Assembly: GCF_027887165.1 (NCBI RefSeq)
Contig: NC_077231.1
Coordinates: forward strand, 127,402,487 to 127,466,486
Source of the DNA: Monodelphis domestica
Lineage: Eukaryota > Chordata > Mammalia > Didelphimorphia > Didelphidae
Direction of reading: 5' to 3'
DNA: 64,000 bases
Below are positions 25,190-36,234 of the stretch, in pieces. Numbering within the stretch: the stretch's first letter is position 1; each line of letters starts with the position of its first letter. The position numbers and the translations under genes are program-made. The notes beneath the pieces were generated by a model. It was not told where the DNA came from, searched no databases, and worked only from the letters and a program-made list of their open reading frames with translations.

Positions 25190-25872
25190 ATGATAGATAG
25201 AATATAAGCTACTCTCTTTGGAATTTAAAGCCTTCATAACCTGGTGCTAACCTAATACACCAGTATGATTTAAAGGTGGCTCAACTGGGAATAAGGAGGA
25301 CTTGTGTTCAAATATGGTTTTAGATACTTGTCAAGTCATTTAATTGTTATGTGTCGCACTTCCCTCAAATAAGAAGTTAAGATTAAGAGAACCTACTTCA
25401 CAAGTCTGCGGTGATGATTAAATAAGATCATATTTATAAAGAACTTTGCACAGTTTCTAATGCATTGTAGGCACTGAATAAAGGCTTGCTTGCTCCCATT
25501 ATACTGCTTCTTACACTCTGTACCTTAACTGAAATGACCTTACTTATCTCCTTATTTTTTTTATCTTTTCAGTAGTCTTCCACCCCATTTTTGGCAGTCT
25601 TTCATGATCCCCATTGTTTCGAGTTCATCTCCCATCTCCTCTCTCTCTCTCTCTTTCTCTGTGTGTGTGTTTGTCTGTCTTTCTCTCTGTCTCTTAGTCT
25701 CTCTCCACATATATATGTGTCTGTTCATTTATACATGTATGATAACATATATATTTTTTCTCTCTCCTGATAGAATGTACAGAAATATTCTTAAAGAAAA
25801 GAAATGTTTTATTTTGTTTTACTATCCCCAGTGTCCCACAGTATCTGGTGCTAAAATAACTACTTAATTAAA
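25190..25872 (+). mobile_element. L2 LINE 3' end split by a MIR
   Basis: The left part (25190-25261) includes 'tggaatttaaagccttcata', the L2 stretch encoding the region after the reverse transcriptase. The right part (25493-25872) carries the L2 3' end with 'cccagtgtcccacagtatct' and a final 'tggattgattta'. A (CT)n/(TG)n microsatellite at 25640-25690 and a short 'atatatatgtg' stretch have grown inside the right part. The MIR at 25262-25492 lies between the parts. Confidence 0.65.
25262..25492 (+). mobile_element. MIR-class SINE inserted in L2
   Basis: Plus-strand MIR order is kept: a head near 'aggtggctcaactgggaata', a B-box-like 'tgttcaaatatgg', then a 3' half with 'tgatgattaaataagatcat' and 'gcattgtaggcactgaataa'. 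Its position inside the L2 shows it is the younger of the two. Confidence 0.65.
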
Positions 25873-25879
25873 TCTTTTT

Positions 25880-27615
25880 GGATTGATTTATTTAAATAAT
25901 TAGATAATTATAATATAAAATGAGACATGGTAAGTTCGTTAGAAATGTGAAAAACCATGTCATGGAGAAATTCACACTTTTGGGTCATGTAGTTAATGAC
26001 CCTAGCCTCAGTTTTTTCACCTAAAATGAAGATAAAAATACTTGATGGAAATATCACAGGGTTGTTGTGAAGAATAAATGAGAAATGAAAAAAAAATATT
26101 TGAAACTGTGAAATATTATACCGAAGTTCACTTATTGTTATTGTAGAGATCATAAAGCTACTCCTGATCACAATATAAATTATAAATCTTCCAGGTAACT
26201 GGCAAGCAACCAGCTTTGTCCCTACTAGATCTTTCCTAAAAGAATCTTAGAGTAATTTCAGTTCCCTCTCCCAGATCAACTAGGAGAATATAGATGATGG
26301 AGGGGCTGTCAAAGAGAAAGGACTCTTCTTCTGAGCACAAAGACTTATCAAGATATGTTAGTATGATTGAAGTATTTTCCACCTGAACTCAAAGAGAGAA
26401 GGGGAAGGGAACAGTAACTCATTATAAACTATTTATGAGACTTTAAATATAACTCTATAAAGTTCCCAAATACTAAAAAAAAAGGTCTTTAGATTTGGTG
26501 ATAAGAAAATTAAGGTAACTTTGGAGAGAAAAGTTTTATTTGAAGGATGAAATTGTAAGCCAAATTGTAGAGTTCAGAAGAGAATGTGAGAAAAATAAAT
26601 GGCACCATTTATTGATAGTCTTCTCAAGGAAGGTAGGGACAAAAGGGATGAGAGTAGAAAATGATAGCTAAGAGAGATAAATGAATAAAATTAGTTTTTC
26701 TTTTTTAATGATGGGGGATAGATGGGCATATTTGTGGGCAATACATTCAGTTGAGAAGAAGAAATAGTTGAAGGGCTGCAGGGCAATATGCTGGAGAAGA
26801 TAAGATAGTATTGGAACACTTGTGTTTATGGATGGGATTGCCTTGGCACAGTAAAGTGTCACCTCTTTATATGAGATACACATGAAAGATGAGATAGTGG
26901 CAAATAGCAAGGAAGCAATATGTATTGAGGAGGAGGAGAAAAGAAACTTTTTTCAAATATACTCGATTTTTACACTGAAATTCAAAATTCTCAACTCAGA
27001 CAGCAGAGATATGGAAAATTTCTTTGATTTACCTTTCTAAATAATTTCTATGTTATTTGGATTATAGATTATTTCCAACTCTCAGTTCCCATTTTCTAGT
27101 GTCTCACTAGAAATAGTAATTCCTGCAGTTAAAAGAGAAGATAGAAGCACTGGCCAAAGAGAAGAATTTTCTTTTGTGCTCCATTATGTAGTTCATTGCT
27201 ACCAAAGTATACACTTTGGCTCTATCCCATCATCATTTCCCCCCATTTGTCATGAAATATCTCCTATGAATCCCTGTCCTACCACTCTTATGGGTCTCAG
27301 TTGTCCACAAAGACTCTAATTCTAATTCTTTTTCTAAAAGGATCGAGTGTTCTTTGTAAGCATCCTTACAATAAGCACTCCAACTCCAACTATGTGTATA
27401 TGTATATAAATACTTCTTTTACATATTAAATATATATTTTACATTTACATATTGCATATATACTTCTACATATTATATATAAATTTTTACATTTACATAT
27501 ACATATATATATATATAATTTTTTTACTCATGGGAGTGTCCTTTAGTGAGATCATCTCGAATCACTGAAAAATTATTTGCCCTCATTTCCCACTTTTATT
27601 TCCTCCCTTATCCTT
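25880..27615. other. Unassigned DNA with AT-rich tandem-like tract
   Basis: No gene is visible. The open frames at 25908-26171 and 26668-26910 have no recognisable product. At 27415-27520 the sequence is an A/T-rich tract with a loosely repeated 'tttacatttacatat' unit ending in (AT)n. Confidence 0.5.
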
Positions 27616-27619
27616 CTTA

Positions 27620-27868
27620 AAGGGACCAGTAGCACAGTGGAGAGAGCACTGAGCCTGGAATTAGAAAGACCTGAGTTTAACTGGCCTCATACTTAAGTTG
27701 CTATATTACCCATTCCAAATCACTTGACCTCTGTTTGCCTCAGTTTTCTCATCTGTAAAATGATGACAATAAAATATCTAATTCTAAAGTTTTATTGTGA
27801 GAACCAAATATATTTGTAGAAAGAATTTAGCACAGTGTCTGGTAGATAGTAGATACTATATAAATTTT
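27620..27868 (+). mobile_element. MIR/MAR1-class SINE
   Basis: Full-length order on the plus strand: a head with 'gtagcacagtggagagagca', a B-box region with 'gacctgagtttaact', a central 'tgcctcagttttctcatctg', and a 3' half ending 'tagtagatactatataaatt'. It is diverged. Confidence 0.75.
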
Positions 27869-28199
27869 TGTTTTTTTTTTCCTTCTCTCTTTCCCCTTCT
27901 CATCCATTCTTCTCTAGTGTCTCCTTTTCCTGAAAGATCACACATATTATTTTCCCTTCATTCTTAAGCTTTCACTTAATTTGAATATCACCTACTCTCT
28001 TTTATGTTCGTTTCCTTCTCTCTCATTAAAATACATTCTCTCCTGCTCCAATTGGGTTACAACAAAAAAATGATGATTCATTTGTAGGAGGAGAGTTGTG
28101 AAGTTTAGTCTATGATATTTCAGGTCTATTTCTCTACATATTCTTCTATTTGACTTCTGTTTCCTTCCCTTGCTTCCTAATGAACTTTTAGATATAAAT

Positions 28200-29750
28200 C
28201 TCTTAATGCTCTCTCTTTAAGCATTTTGTTTTGATTTTTGTTAATATTGTTGTTGGTAACCCTGTCAATGTCCTCTTTTTTTTTTTTCTGGAGGTAAATT
28301 ATTTCATTATCTATGCCTCCCCTGATTTCTGCATTTGCTTACCTTTCTTCTCTTTCTATTGCCTGAGGTGTTTGCAAAGCAAATCATTTGTGCAAATCTT
28401 GTTTTCTTTTTAAAGAACGGTTATGAGCTTGTTTTTATTGGATATCCATCTCTTTTTCATTAATGCTAAGTGTCATGTTTGGAGGGTACAGAACCTTTAA
28501 CTGTATCTTGATTTTCCTTTCTCTTTGGAATGGAATCCCATCCTATGGTTTCTGGTAGATTCAGAATAGTCTTCTGTTATTAATATTTTCCCCTTATATT
28601 TGAAAGTTTCCTAGTTGCATACATACTATTTGATCTTTCATTGCAATTATTAAATTAAACCATATTGTGTGTTGGAGTTTACAGCATAGAACTTTTTCTG
28701 GAGATAGCTTTTTGTTTTTTATTTTGAGAAGCTCTGTTCAGTTTTCTCAATATATCCTGAATTAGGTAAGATTTTTGGACACATTTTATTCTCTTGTAAG
28801 ACCTGTAATCCTCAAATTATATATAAATATTATGTCTTTACGGTAGATATATTTTGCTGCTATGTACATCATGCTTTATTTTTCACATTATTGCATTTTT
28901 CATTTCTTCTGGAAAAATGTTTTTTTTTTTGCATATGTGTATTGTATTCCAGATAAACATTTCTCTTTGTTTCTTTGGTGTGATTTGTTGATTTTTTTCT
29001 CTTCTGATATGTTATGCTATGTGGATCAAAAATTCAGCCTTCAGAATTCTTACTTTTCTTTTAAATCACTTGGAAATATACAACTGTGATTTGACACTCC
29101 CTTGAGAACTCCCAGGACTATTTTCATCATCAGATATTGATTAATTTTCCTTTCCCATTCATAATTTGTTTATTAATATATATCTGAACACTTTTGGGTG
29201 ATTTGAAGACTATATTCCTTTTTATTATTACTACTCTTCTCTTGGTTTATGTGCTTATGTTCAAGATATTTAATTGAATTTTCTTTCTCTTTTGATCATA
29301 GGTAATTTTAGTCTTCCTTTCTTATATTTCCCTTTTGCTCATTTGCTAACTCCTTCCTCTCTGATGGCAATTACTCTGGGAGCTGAATCTCAAAACTATC
29401 TCGCATAGTTTCTTCTCCTATTGGGGAATTTATATTTAAGATTTTATATGAGCCATAAAACTTGGGGCACAGTAATGGTCCCATTTAGATGCTGAATTTT
29501 TTCTTGAATGCCACACCTGCTTCTTTCATCAAATTCTTCTGTTCCTCACTTCTTTGGTTAAGATATCTTATAGCACACACTGCTTCCATGTTGCAGTCCC
29601 TGCTAGAGCTAGCATATGCCTTTTGGATTGGGAGGCAGGGGAGTTGGGAGGGGATTTGAGTTCTGTTAAAAACTTGGGACTATTCTGTTAAAAACAGGTC
29701 CCTGTTGGGACCTGATGACTGATGGAGTGAACAAATTATGAGTTTGTTTA
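28200..29750 (-). mobile_element. Probable L1 5' region (ORF1/5' UTR) fragment
   Basis: The plus strand has the pyrimidine-rich look of an antisense L1 ORF1. It includes 'gacctgtaatcctcaaatta', a phrase I associate with the antisense of marsupial L1 ORF1, and then a 5'-UTR-like stretch at 29540-29720. No ORF1 frame of useful length survives. An old LTR or a different LINE is possible. Confidence 0.35.
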
Positions 29751-30107
29751 TCATGGTTCAGGTGTTTGAATGTAGTAGTCTTCTCTTCTGTTAATTCTTC
29801 ATTTGTTAAAGGTTTTTTGCCACATTAATGTTCTCAGTGTTTTATTCATGAAGAAAACTAGCATTGCTTTTATCCCTTATACATAATTCCTGTTTTGGAG
29901 AAGTTTAAGAAGTCATTATAATTAGAGAAAACAACTACTTTTTTATCCCACTAGGCATGTTACTTAGAAGTCCCTAACATAACATTATTTTAGAACATAG
30001 TATAGAGAGATTGTGTGATTTCTTTGAGGGAAGGAGGTCCTCTGCTCATCTTTAATTTCTTGGGGTGTGTGGGTTTGCTATAAATCAATGGCAGCTCAAT
30101 ATGCCCT

Positions 30108-30290
30108 AAAGAACAGGATCCTATCCATTTTTTGTAATGGACTCCTTTAACAATCTTGTAAAGCACATGATTGCTTTCTCAGAATATTTTTAAATTCATA
30201 AAATACATAAAATTACAAAAAATTTGAAATCGAAATTCAGTTATCAAAATATAAAACCCAAAACAAAGAAATAAATTTACAGACTGTAGG
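30108..30290 (-). mobile_element. Ancient mammalian repeat, second copy
   Basis: This segment contains 'tctcagaatatttttaaatt' and 'ataaaatacataaaattaca'. It is the reverse complement family partner of 19449-19855. It is probably the relic of a non-autonomous DNA transposon, name uncertain. Confidence 0.5.
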
Positions 30291-30299
30291 TGAAGAAAC

Positions 30300-31390
30300 T
30301 TTGAAAAAAAAAACTACTTTCTTGATACAATCCATTTTCCCTTCTGTGTAGACAGTCTTGAATTATTGTTTCTTGTAGTCAGACCTCTAATGAATCAAAT
30401 TCATTATTATTTCACCACTTCTCATTTAAGGTATTGAGAGAAACAAACTGTAGAGAAAAATTTGAGACTTCCTCATTTTTGCTAAAATATTTTCTTTACT
30501 TTTCATGAATTTTGTGATAAAATGCCTTATAGATTAGTAGGAGTTTCTCTCCATCTCTAACACACATTTGCACTTACCCAAAGGTAATCTAAAATACTTT
30601 CCCTTATGGAATTCACAGTAGAGCAAGGGTATTCAATATGTGTGTATATACATGCAATTAAGTTCAATTTAAAATTATATATTACTAATGGAGAAGAGAA
30701 GCAAGCAAGGGCTATGTGAGTTTTGAGACAGGAAAAAGTCTTTACTGGTTAAGAGAATAACTTTATGGGAAAGAACATTTGAGATGGGCCTTATAGAATG
30801 AATAGGATTTCAATTCTCAGAGATGGGGATATTTTTTGTGTCAATAACTGTGAACAGAGGACAAGGTTGGTTTGAAAGACTATTGAGTCTATGATTTTAT
30901 TACTTTGTCCATGGTATTTTGCCTATAGTTTTCCTGGAAAAAAATTCAAGGCATAGCAACAGCTCACACCCCAAGACAAGTATTATTCCTATACATATTC
31001 TCTTTTAGATTGTCTACAGAAAGGAGGAGTACCTAATATAGTGTAATATAGTGTAAGCCTTCCCTTAATAGCTTGACTTTGCAAGGATGCCAATGTAACA
31101 TATATACTGTCCTTTCCTCTTCTTGAGATTAGCCATCATCTTCATTTCATATACTGCTCTGATGATATACTTTGTACTACTTCTCCAGGTCATTACCTTC
31201 TTTGGGTTATGTTGTACTCACAGCCAATATGCATGTTTCTTTTGCCTTGCAGGCAATCCATAACTTAAATCAAATACTAAATTCAATGATATTTTTCTCA
31301 GACTCTATCCTTCCCAACCTTTTGGGAACATTTTCATTATTAACCAGCCCATGCTTCGGGAAACTCTCTCTACCCTGAGTTTTCATAGCA
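30300..31390. other. Unassigned noncoding DNA
   Basis: I see no gene, RNA or nameable repeat. The frame at 31172-31378 has no recognisable product. Confidence 0.5.
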
Positions 31391-31394
31391 AATG

Positions 31395-31530
31395 TAACTA
31401 CATGATAAAGAAGGTAAAGCAATGGTCTGGGAAGTAGGAAGAGTTGAGTTTTAATTGAGCTTCAAACACTTACTGACGAAGTGATCCTAATCATTTCACT
31501 CCTCTCAGATTCGGTTTCATCATCTAAAAT
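31395..31530 (+). mobile_element. MIR-class SINE fragment
   Basis: A diverged plus-strand MIR, with 'aaagcaatggtctgggaagt' corresponding to the head and 'ggtttcatcatctaaaat' to the central core. Confidence 0.5.
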
Positions 31531-31730
31531 CCCGAAACTTCCCTCTATTTAGCTGCCTAATACTTATTAGTAAAGTGAAGTCTGACTTTGAAACTCTCCT
31601 GATTATTAAGTTTCAGAGGTGCCCTAGTATTCTCTTTAGGGAAATCAGAATATTTTTTACATGTGCCCTTCAAAATCTGACTAAACTCTATAGTTTCAGT
31701 GTGATGTCACATTATTTTCCTTCATAGACT

Positions 31731-31885
31731 TTTTGTTGTTCAATCATTTTTCAGCCAGGTCTGCCTCCTGCCTCTTCAAAACCCTATTTGGGTTGGTTTG
31801 TTTGTTTGTTTTTTTGGCAAAGGTACTAGAATGGTTTGCCATTTCCTTGTGCAGCTGATTTTACAGATGAGGAAACTGAGGCAAA
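31731..31885 (-). mobile_element. MAR1-type SINE 3' region
   Basis: The plus strand reads 'gaatggtttgccatttcctt' followed by 'ttttacagatgaggaaactg', the reverse of the marsupial MAR1-type SINE end. From memory that tail is related to RTE/BovB 3' ends. The head is missing. An open frame at 31776-32201 on the minus strand crosses it and the following L2, and is not a gene. Confidence 0.65.
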
Positions 31886-32039
31886 AGGAATAACAGGAAA
31901 GTGAGGCAACAGGAGTAATTAAGTCTATCTCCCAGTTCCATGACTTAGACTTAACAATGCTCTCCTTCATTTTTACTTCTTTAAAATCCCTAGCTCTTCC
32001 AAAAAAGTAAATGCTAAGGTTTCTCTTGATTTCTCCAAT

Positions 32040-32243
32040 GTTGGAATTCTTCTTCACCAGCTCCAAAATTATTTTATATTTGATTTGTATATATTTTCTA
32101 TTTATTTGTTTTCCTCCAGGACTGAAGCTCCTTGAAATTAAGGATTGTTTTGTTTTTATCTTTGTTTTTGTATCCCTAACATCTGGCTCTCTGCATGTCA
32201 CAAACTAAGAACTCAATAAGCGCTTGTTGAATTAAATTGAATT
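32040..32243 (+). mobile_element. L2 LINE 3' end
   Basis: Contains 'ctgaagctccttgaaattaa', 'atccctaacatctggctctc' and a terminal run of 'ttgaatt' units, all features of an L2 3' terminus on the plus strand. Confidence 0.65.
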
Positions 32244-32360
32244 GAGACTATGATATTCCATAACTCATAGCAATATAGTATTACAAGAAGAATATTAATG
32301 GTTTCAGGGAAAAGCTTGGGATCATTAAAAGCACTGTAAAATTTCCAAAAGGCACTCTAG

Positions 32361-32381
32361 CTCTCTCTCTCTCTCTCTCTA
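32361..32381 (+). repeat. (CT)n microsatellite
   Basis: Short pure (CT)n run, about ten units, at the border of the L1 fragment that follows. Confidence 0.9.
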
Positions 32382-32383
32382 AT

Positions 32384-33300
32384 TCAATTATGTGTCTTCA
32401 TTTATTTCTCTAAAGAGTGTTTTGTAATTCATGCAAGTTCTGAGTGTAACTTTATCAGTGAAGTCCCTTAGATATTTTGTACTTTTTAAAAAGCTATTTT
32501 GAATGGAATTTCATTCTGTCTCTCTACATATTTTATTAATAACATGATTTTGTGGGTTTATTTTTATATGTGTTACTCTTTTCAAGTTGGAAATTATTTC
32601 AACTTTATTAGTTAAATACCTAGTGTTCTCTAAGTAAACTATCATATTTGCAAATAGTAAGTTTTCTTTCTTCTTTCTGTATGTTTATTCCCTCAATTTC
32701 CTTTAATCATCATTATAATAATTAGCATTTTTAGACAATATTAAATAATAGTGGTGACATGGGTATTCTTGTTTCAAATCTAATGTTATATGAAAAACTT
32801 TCCATTGCCTTTTACTGCAGATAATGCTTGCTCTTAGTTTTAGATAGATTTTTTTTCCTATTGATAGGAATTATCCATTTTTTTGTTCTAATAGATATGG
32901 GTCTTATGTATTTCAAAAGCATTTTCTTCATCTATTAATAGTATCAAGATTTTAATTAATATAATCTATTGTGTTAATGGTTTTCCTCATGTTGAATGAA
33001 CCTTTATTCCAGTTTATAGTGAATGGTCTTTTTTTTCATCTTTATCTTCTGACTTAGAATAGTTGTTAAATATCCATTCCAAGGAGCAAGAGTAGTAAGT
33101 ACTAGGCATTGGAATTAAGTGACTTGCCTAGGGTCATATAGCTAGGAAGTAACTGAGGCTAGATTTGAATTTAGGACCATCAATCTTCAGGCCTGGCTCT
33201 CAATCCACTGAGTTTCCCAACTCAGTGAATGATCTTTGGAATCTGTTGCTGTGTTCTCTTCTCAAATATTTTCCTTAATACTTTTGTAGTCTTAAATAAT
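32384..33300 (-). mobile_element. L1 ORF2 (reverse transcriptase region) split by a SINE
   Basis: The plus strand from 'tcatttatttctctaaagag' through 'gaatggaatttcattctgtc' and 'aataatagtggtgacatggg' to 33018 is the antisense of the L1 reverse-transcriptase region. It is parallel to 50850-51250 but diverged. After the SINE the L1 continues at 33237-33300. There is no 3' tail. Stops occur in all frames. Confidence 0.7.
33031..33223 (-). mobile_element. tRNA-derived marsupial SINE inside L1
   Basis: Same SINE family as 6317-6529, diverged. The plus strand shows 'gtgacttgcctagggtcata' and 'gcctggctctcaatccactg'. A near-perfect 13-bp target duplication (agtgaatg-g/a-tctt) lies at 33018-33030 and 33224-33236. 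Confidence 0.85.
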
Positions 33301-33304
33301 GCAT

Positions 33305-34045
33305 AAAGAATTGGCCTCACATCCAGAAAGATCTGGACTTAAATTCCACCCCTAACCCAGAACCCCTAGTTCTTGGACCCAGCATCACACTTCTAATCTT
33401 TCCTACAGTGTCCCCTGAATAACTGATTATTAGAATGTCAGGCCCCATCTCTGAAAATCTTTTGATATATCAAACTTGCCCTTTTCTCCTTCTATTTTCA
33501 CAGTAACCTGCCAGGAGTTCTATTTCTTTGAGTCTCTTCTCTGACATAGCTTCAACTGACCCTGACCAGAGAGATTGGACTACCATCAAAGTCTGTCTCC
33601 TGGTCAATTGAAATTAGAATGTCCAGTGGATTCAGATCATGTTCTAATGAAGTTCTGCACTTTATACCCATCTAATCTTCTCCTATCCCCAATTTCCTTT
33701 TGCCTTCCATCTTTCCCAACAACAGAATAATTTCCAATTACACCTGTTTTCTCATCATATGGCCAAAATATTTAAGCTTCAGTTTAAATTTAACCTTCTA
33801 AGAAATAGTATAAATTAGTTTATTTAAGTACTGACTGATTTGATCTCCTTGATAACCAAGGGACTCTCAAAAGTCTTCTCCAGTGCCATAACTCCTCACA
33901 ATCCTGCTTCCAATTTTATCATTCCACCAAATTTTTTTTTCCTAAGTTAGCAAAGATTTCTTAATTACCAAATTCAATGGCCATTTCTGAATCTTCATTC
34001 TCCTTGATTTCTCTGCAGCCTGAGACACTGATAATCATTCTCTCC
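33305..34045. other. Unassigned noncoding DNA, small MIR scrap
   Basis: A MIR-like scrap lies at about 33305-33360 ('catccagaaagatctggact'). The rest has an L2-like pyrimidine-rich texture but no block I can place. Confidence 0.4.
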
Positions 34046-34293
34046 TCCTAGATCCCTGATGGCAAACTGATGGCACATGTGTCAGCACTGACACATGTAG
34101 CCATTTTCAATGACATGTGGCCTCATACAGAGAAGTATGGGGCTGCATATCGAGAAAAATGTTTCATCCTCAGCTCCTGCACAGCCAGATCCAGTAACTG
34201 AGGATAAAACATTTGCTGTAGTGTAGTGTAGACACTCTGCGCTAGAGGTCTGCAGGCCAAAACAACAGAAGTCCAGCATAGAGTGTCTAGTTC

Positions 34294-35243
34294 TGGGACT
34301 TCCAGTTAGGCTGAGATAGGATCTTTGACCTCACTTCCAACAGGTGGAGCAGTGTAAGGATGATATTAGAAAATAAGTATTGCTTTATTAGTTTAGGGAT
34401 AAAAAATAAAGTGGCTGGCCTGAGAAAGAACTGGAGTTTGAAGCAGAACTGAGAGTGTGTTAGTTTCAATTGCTTACAGTTATAACCATTTTTCTGGGTC
34501 AATTACTCTCTCTGGCAGTTGACAGAGACACATTTTCAGAGACTCTCTCTCAGGACTAGAGAAGGTAATATCTTTGCCTCTCTTTTTGTCTAAGGGAAAG
34601 ATCTGAAGGAGCTCATTGTTTTCCTTTCCCAACTTGGGAAACACTATTGACTATCCATTGTGTTTTTTATAGATTGATTTAACTCTGAAAAGACTAAAGA
34701 AAAACCTGGTCTTTGGTTTGGACTCTGAGTCTGTTAAGGCTCAGAGTCCTAACTTGATTCTTGTTGAGACTCAAGCAGCTAGCTTTTGCTATTTTATAAT
34801 TTGAGGGCAAAGTTAAGATTTATAAGGATAATAGTGAAAGTTTTTATTTAGATAGTATAAATTTGGGTTAGTCAGGAGAAATAGTTCCTTGTAGTACCAG
34901 GGAGTTTATTTGAGTGGATTTAGAGTCCCTTAGAATTAGAAATCCGTTATTTATCCTTATATATTTCAATAAATATTTTATGTTTATAATAAGAGTCTCT
35001 TACTCTAAATGAACACTCTAATGCAAATATTATCAACATAGCAATGGGTTCAAATCAAGAAAACATGTAATGCCCAGTGCATTTATGTGTCGGCTATGGG
35101 GGGTTGGGGGGGGAGGAAAAGAAAATGATCTATGTCTTTAATGAATAATGCTTGGAAACAATCAAATAAAATATATTTAAAAAATAATAAGAGTCTCTTT
35201 AGCATCCTTGTAGCTGACCCTAAAGGGAAGTTCACATTTGAGC
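34294..35243 (+). mobile_element. Possible solo LTR (fossil) inside the hAT element
   Basis: The segment starts TGGGACTTCC and can be ended near GGAAGTTCA, giving weak inverted ends. It has an AATAAA signal at 34968-34973 followed by a T-rich stretch, as LTRs do. It interrupts the hAT sequence. I found no clear target duplication, and the right end is uncertain. It is itself interrupted by a 182-bp retroposon at 35002-35183. The family is not assigned. Confidence 0.4.
35002..35183 (+). mobile_element. Short poly(A)-tailed retroposon with 16-bp TSD
   Basis: A 182-bp insertion ends in 'aaataaaatatatttaaaa' and contains a G-run (35098-35117, 'ggggggttgggggggg'). It is flanked by a perfect 16-bp direct repeat ataataagagtctctt at 34986-35001 and 35184-35199. 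Together these show L1-type retrotransposition. I recall this sequence as a common marsupial retroposon end but cannot name the family: it may be a SINE or a truncated LINE 3' end. Confidence 0.8.
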
Positions 35244-35656
35244 TTCACTTCATCACTGAGGATACTTTTGATTACATCTATCAAAAGTATCAGAACAGTT
35301 TTGAACCTATATTTAACAGTTTTTCCATCTAAATATTTTATTTTTATAACTCACCAATTTATTTTTACAGCAGGGAGGAGCAGAATGCTATGGGGGACAC
35401 ATCTCTAGAAGCCCTATGATCTCCTTTACCAGCAACCACATAACCAAAACGACCATCATCCAATCTACTGTTCTGGAGTGTCGTGGATTTCTAATTGACC
35501 ATCATTACTAAGATAAGTGAGGGGGAGGCTGGGAGAGGCAAGGGCCTGTGCTAAGGGTGCCTCTTAGAGAATCAAGAGAAGTGCCACTACAAATAGGAAA
35601 TTTGGAGTGCCTGGAACTGATTACCAGACACTTTTAGCACACTGAAAAATATAGCA

Positions 35657-35830
35657 ATGGATTTACTCACAATTTTTTCCTCTACTTACTTTTGTGAGAT
35701 GTTATTCTCAGCATTAAATAATATAAAAACCAACTAAAGAAGCAGATTGACAGATGAAGTTAGTAACACTCTCTTGGGTTTGAAGTATATGAAATACCAA
35801 TCTTAAATGGAAGATTTAGCCAATGAAATT
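35657..35830 (+). pseudogene. hAT transposase C-terminal (dimerization) domain
   Basis: The plus-strand frame reads 'FSSTYFCEMLFSALNNIKT' and then, after one TAA stop, 'RSRLTDEVSNTLLGLKYM'. This matches the conserved hAT C-terminal pattern S-x-x-C/S-E-x-x-F-S-x-L-x-x-I-K followed by N/R-R-L-x-x-E. The remaining two thirds of a transposase of about 600 residues cannot be found. It is dead. Confidence 0.75.
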
Positions 35831-36234
35831 CAGCAAAAAAAAAAAAAAGAAAGAAAAGTCACTAATAAGCAGGTTAGTTAAAGAATTCCCCTTCCCCCTC
35901 ACTTATCTTAGTTTATGGTACTCCACACAGGTTAAGACCAACAAAAGAAACTGACTAACAGATGAACAAAGAAGTCATTAAGCAGATAATTTAAATAATT
36001 AGCTTTTGGTTTATTAAATGCAGTTATATATTTCAATTATACATTTTTGTTATTTAAACTATAAATATTGCAAGATTATGGGGTTTTTCTCAAAATTACA
36101 CACTACCGAAGTTAAGCTCAGTTTTTTGGCAAATTTTGACACACCAAGCTCAAAAGGTTGCCAATCACAGTCCTAGACACTCTCCAGGTTTTCAGGACAC
36201 CATTTTCTCTTGCTTCTCTTTCTACCTATCTGAC

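Larger units (their letters stand above)
34054..36170 (+). mobile_element. hAT-family DNA transposon remnant with both ends
   Basis: The left end starts 'ccctgatggcaaactgatgg'. The reverse complement of the right end starts 'ctgtgattggcaaccttttg', giving diverged terminal inverted repeats of hAT type. An 8-bp target duplication, tcctaga-t/c, lies at 34046-34053 and 36171-36178, the length hAT elements make. A transposase C-terminal piece is at about 35657-35830. The N-terminal and central transposase are absent or replaced by later DNA at about 34294-35243. The 3' noncoding part includes 'ttggcaaattttgacacacc'. The element is inactive and old. Confidence 0.75.

Noticed and set aside
31776-32201. 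141-codon minus-strand open frame
   Set aside because: It crosses a MAR1-type SINE end and an L2 3' end, so it is a chance frame through two unrelated repeats.
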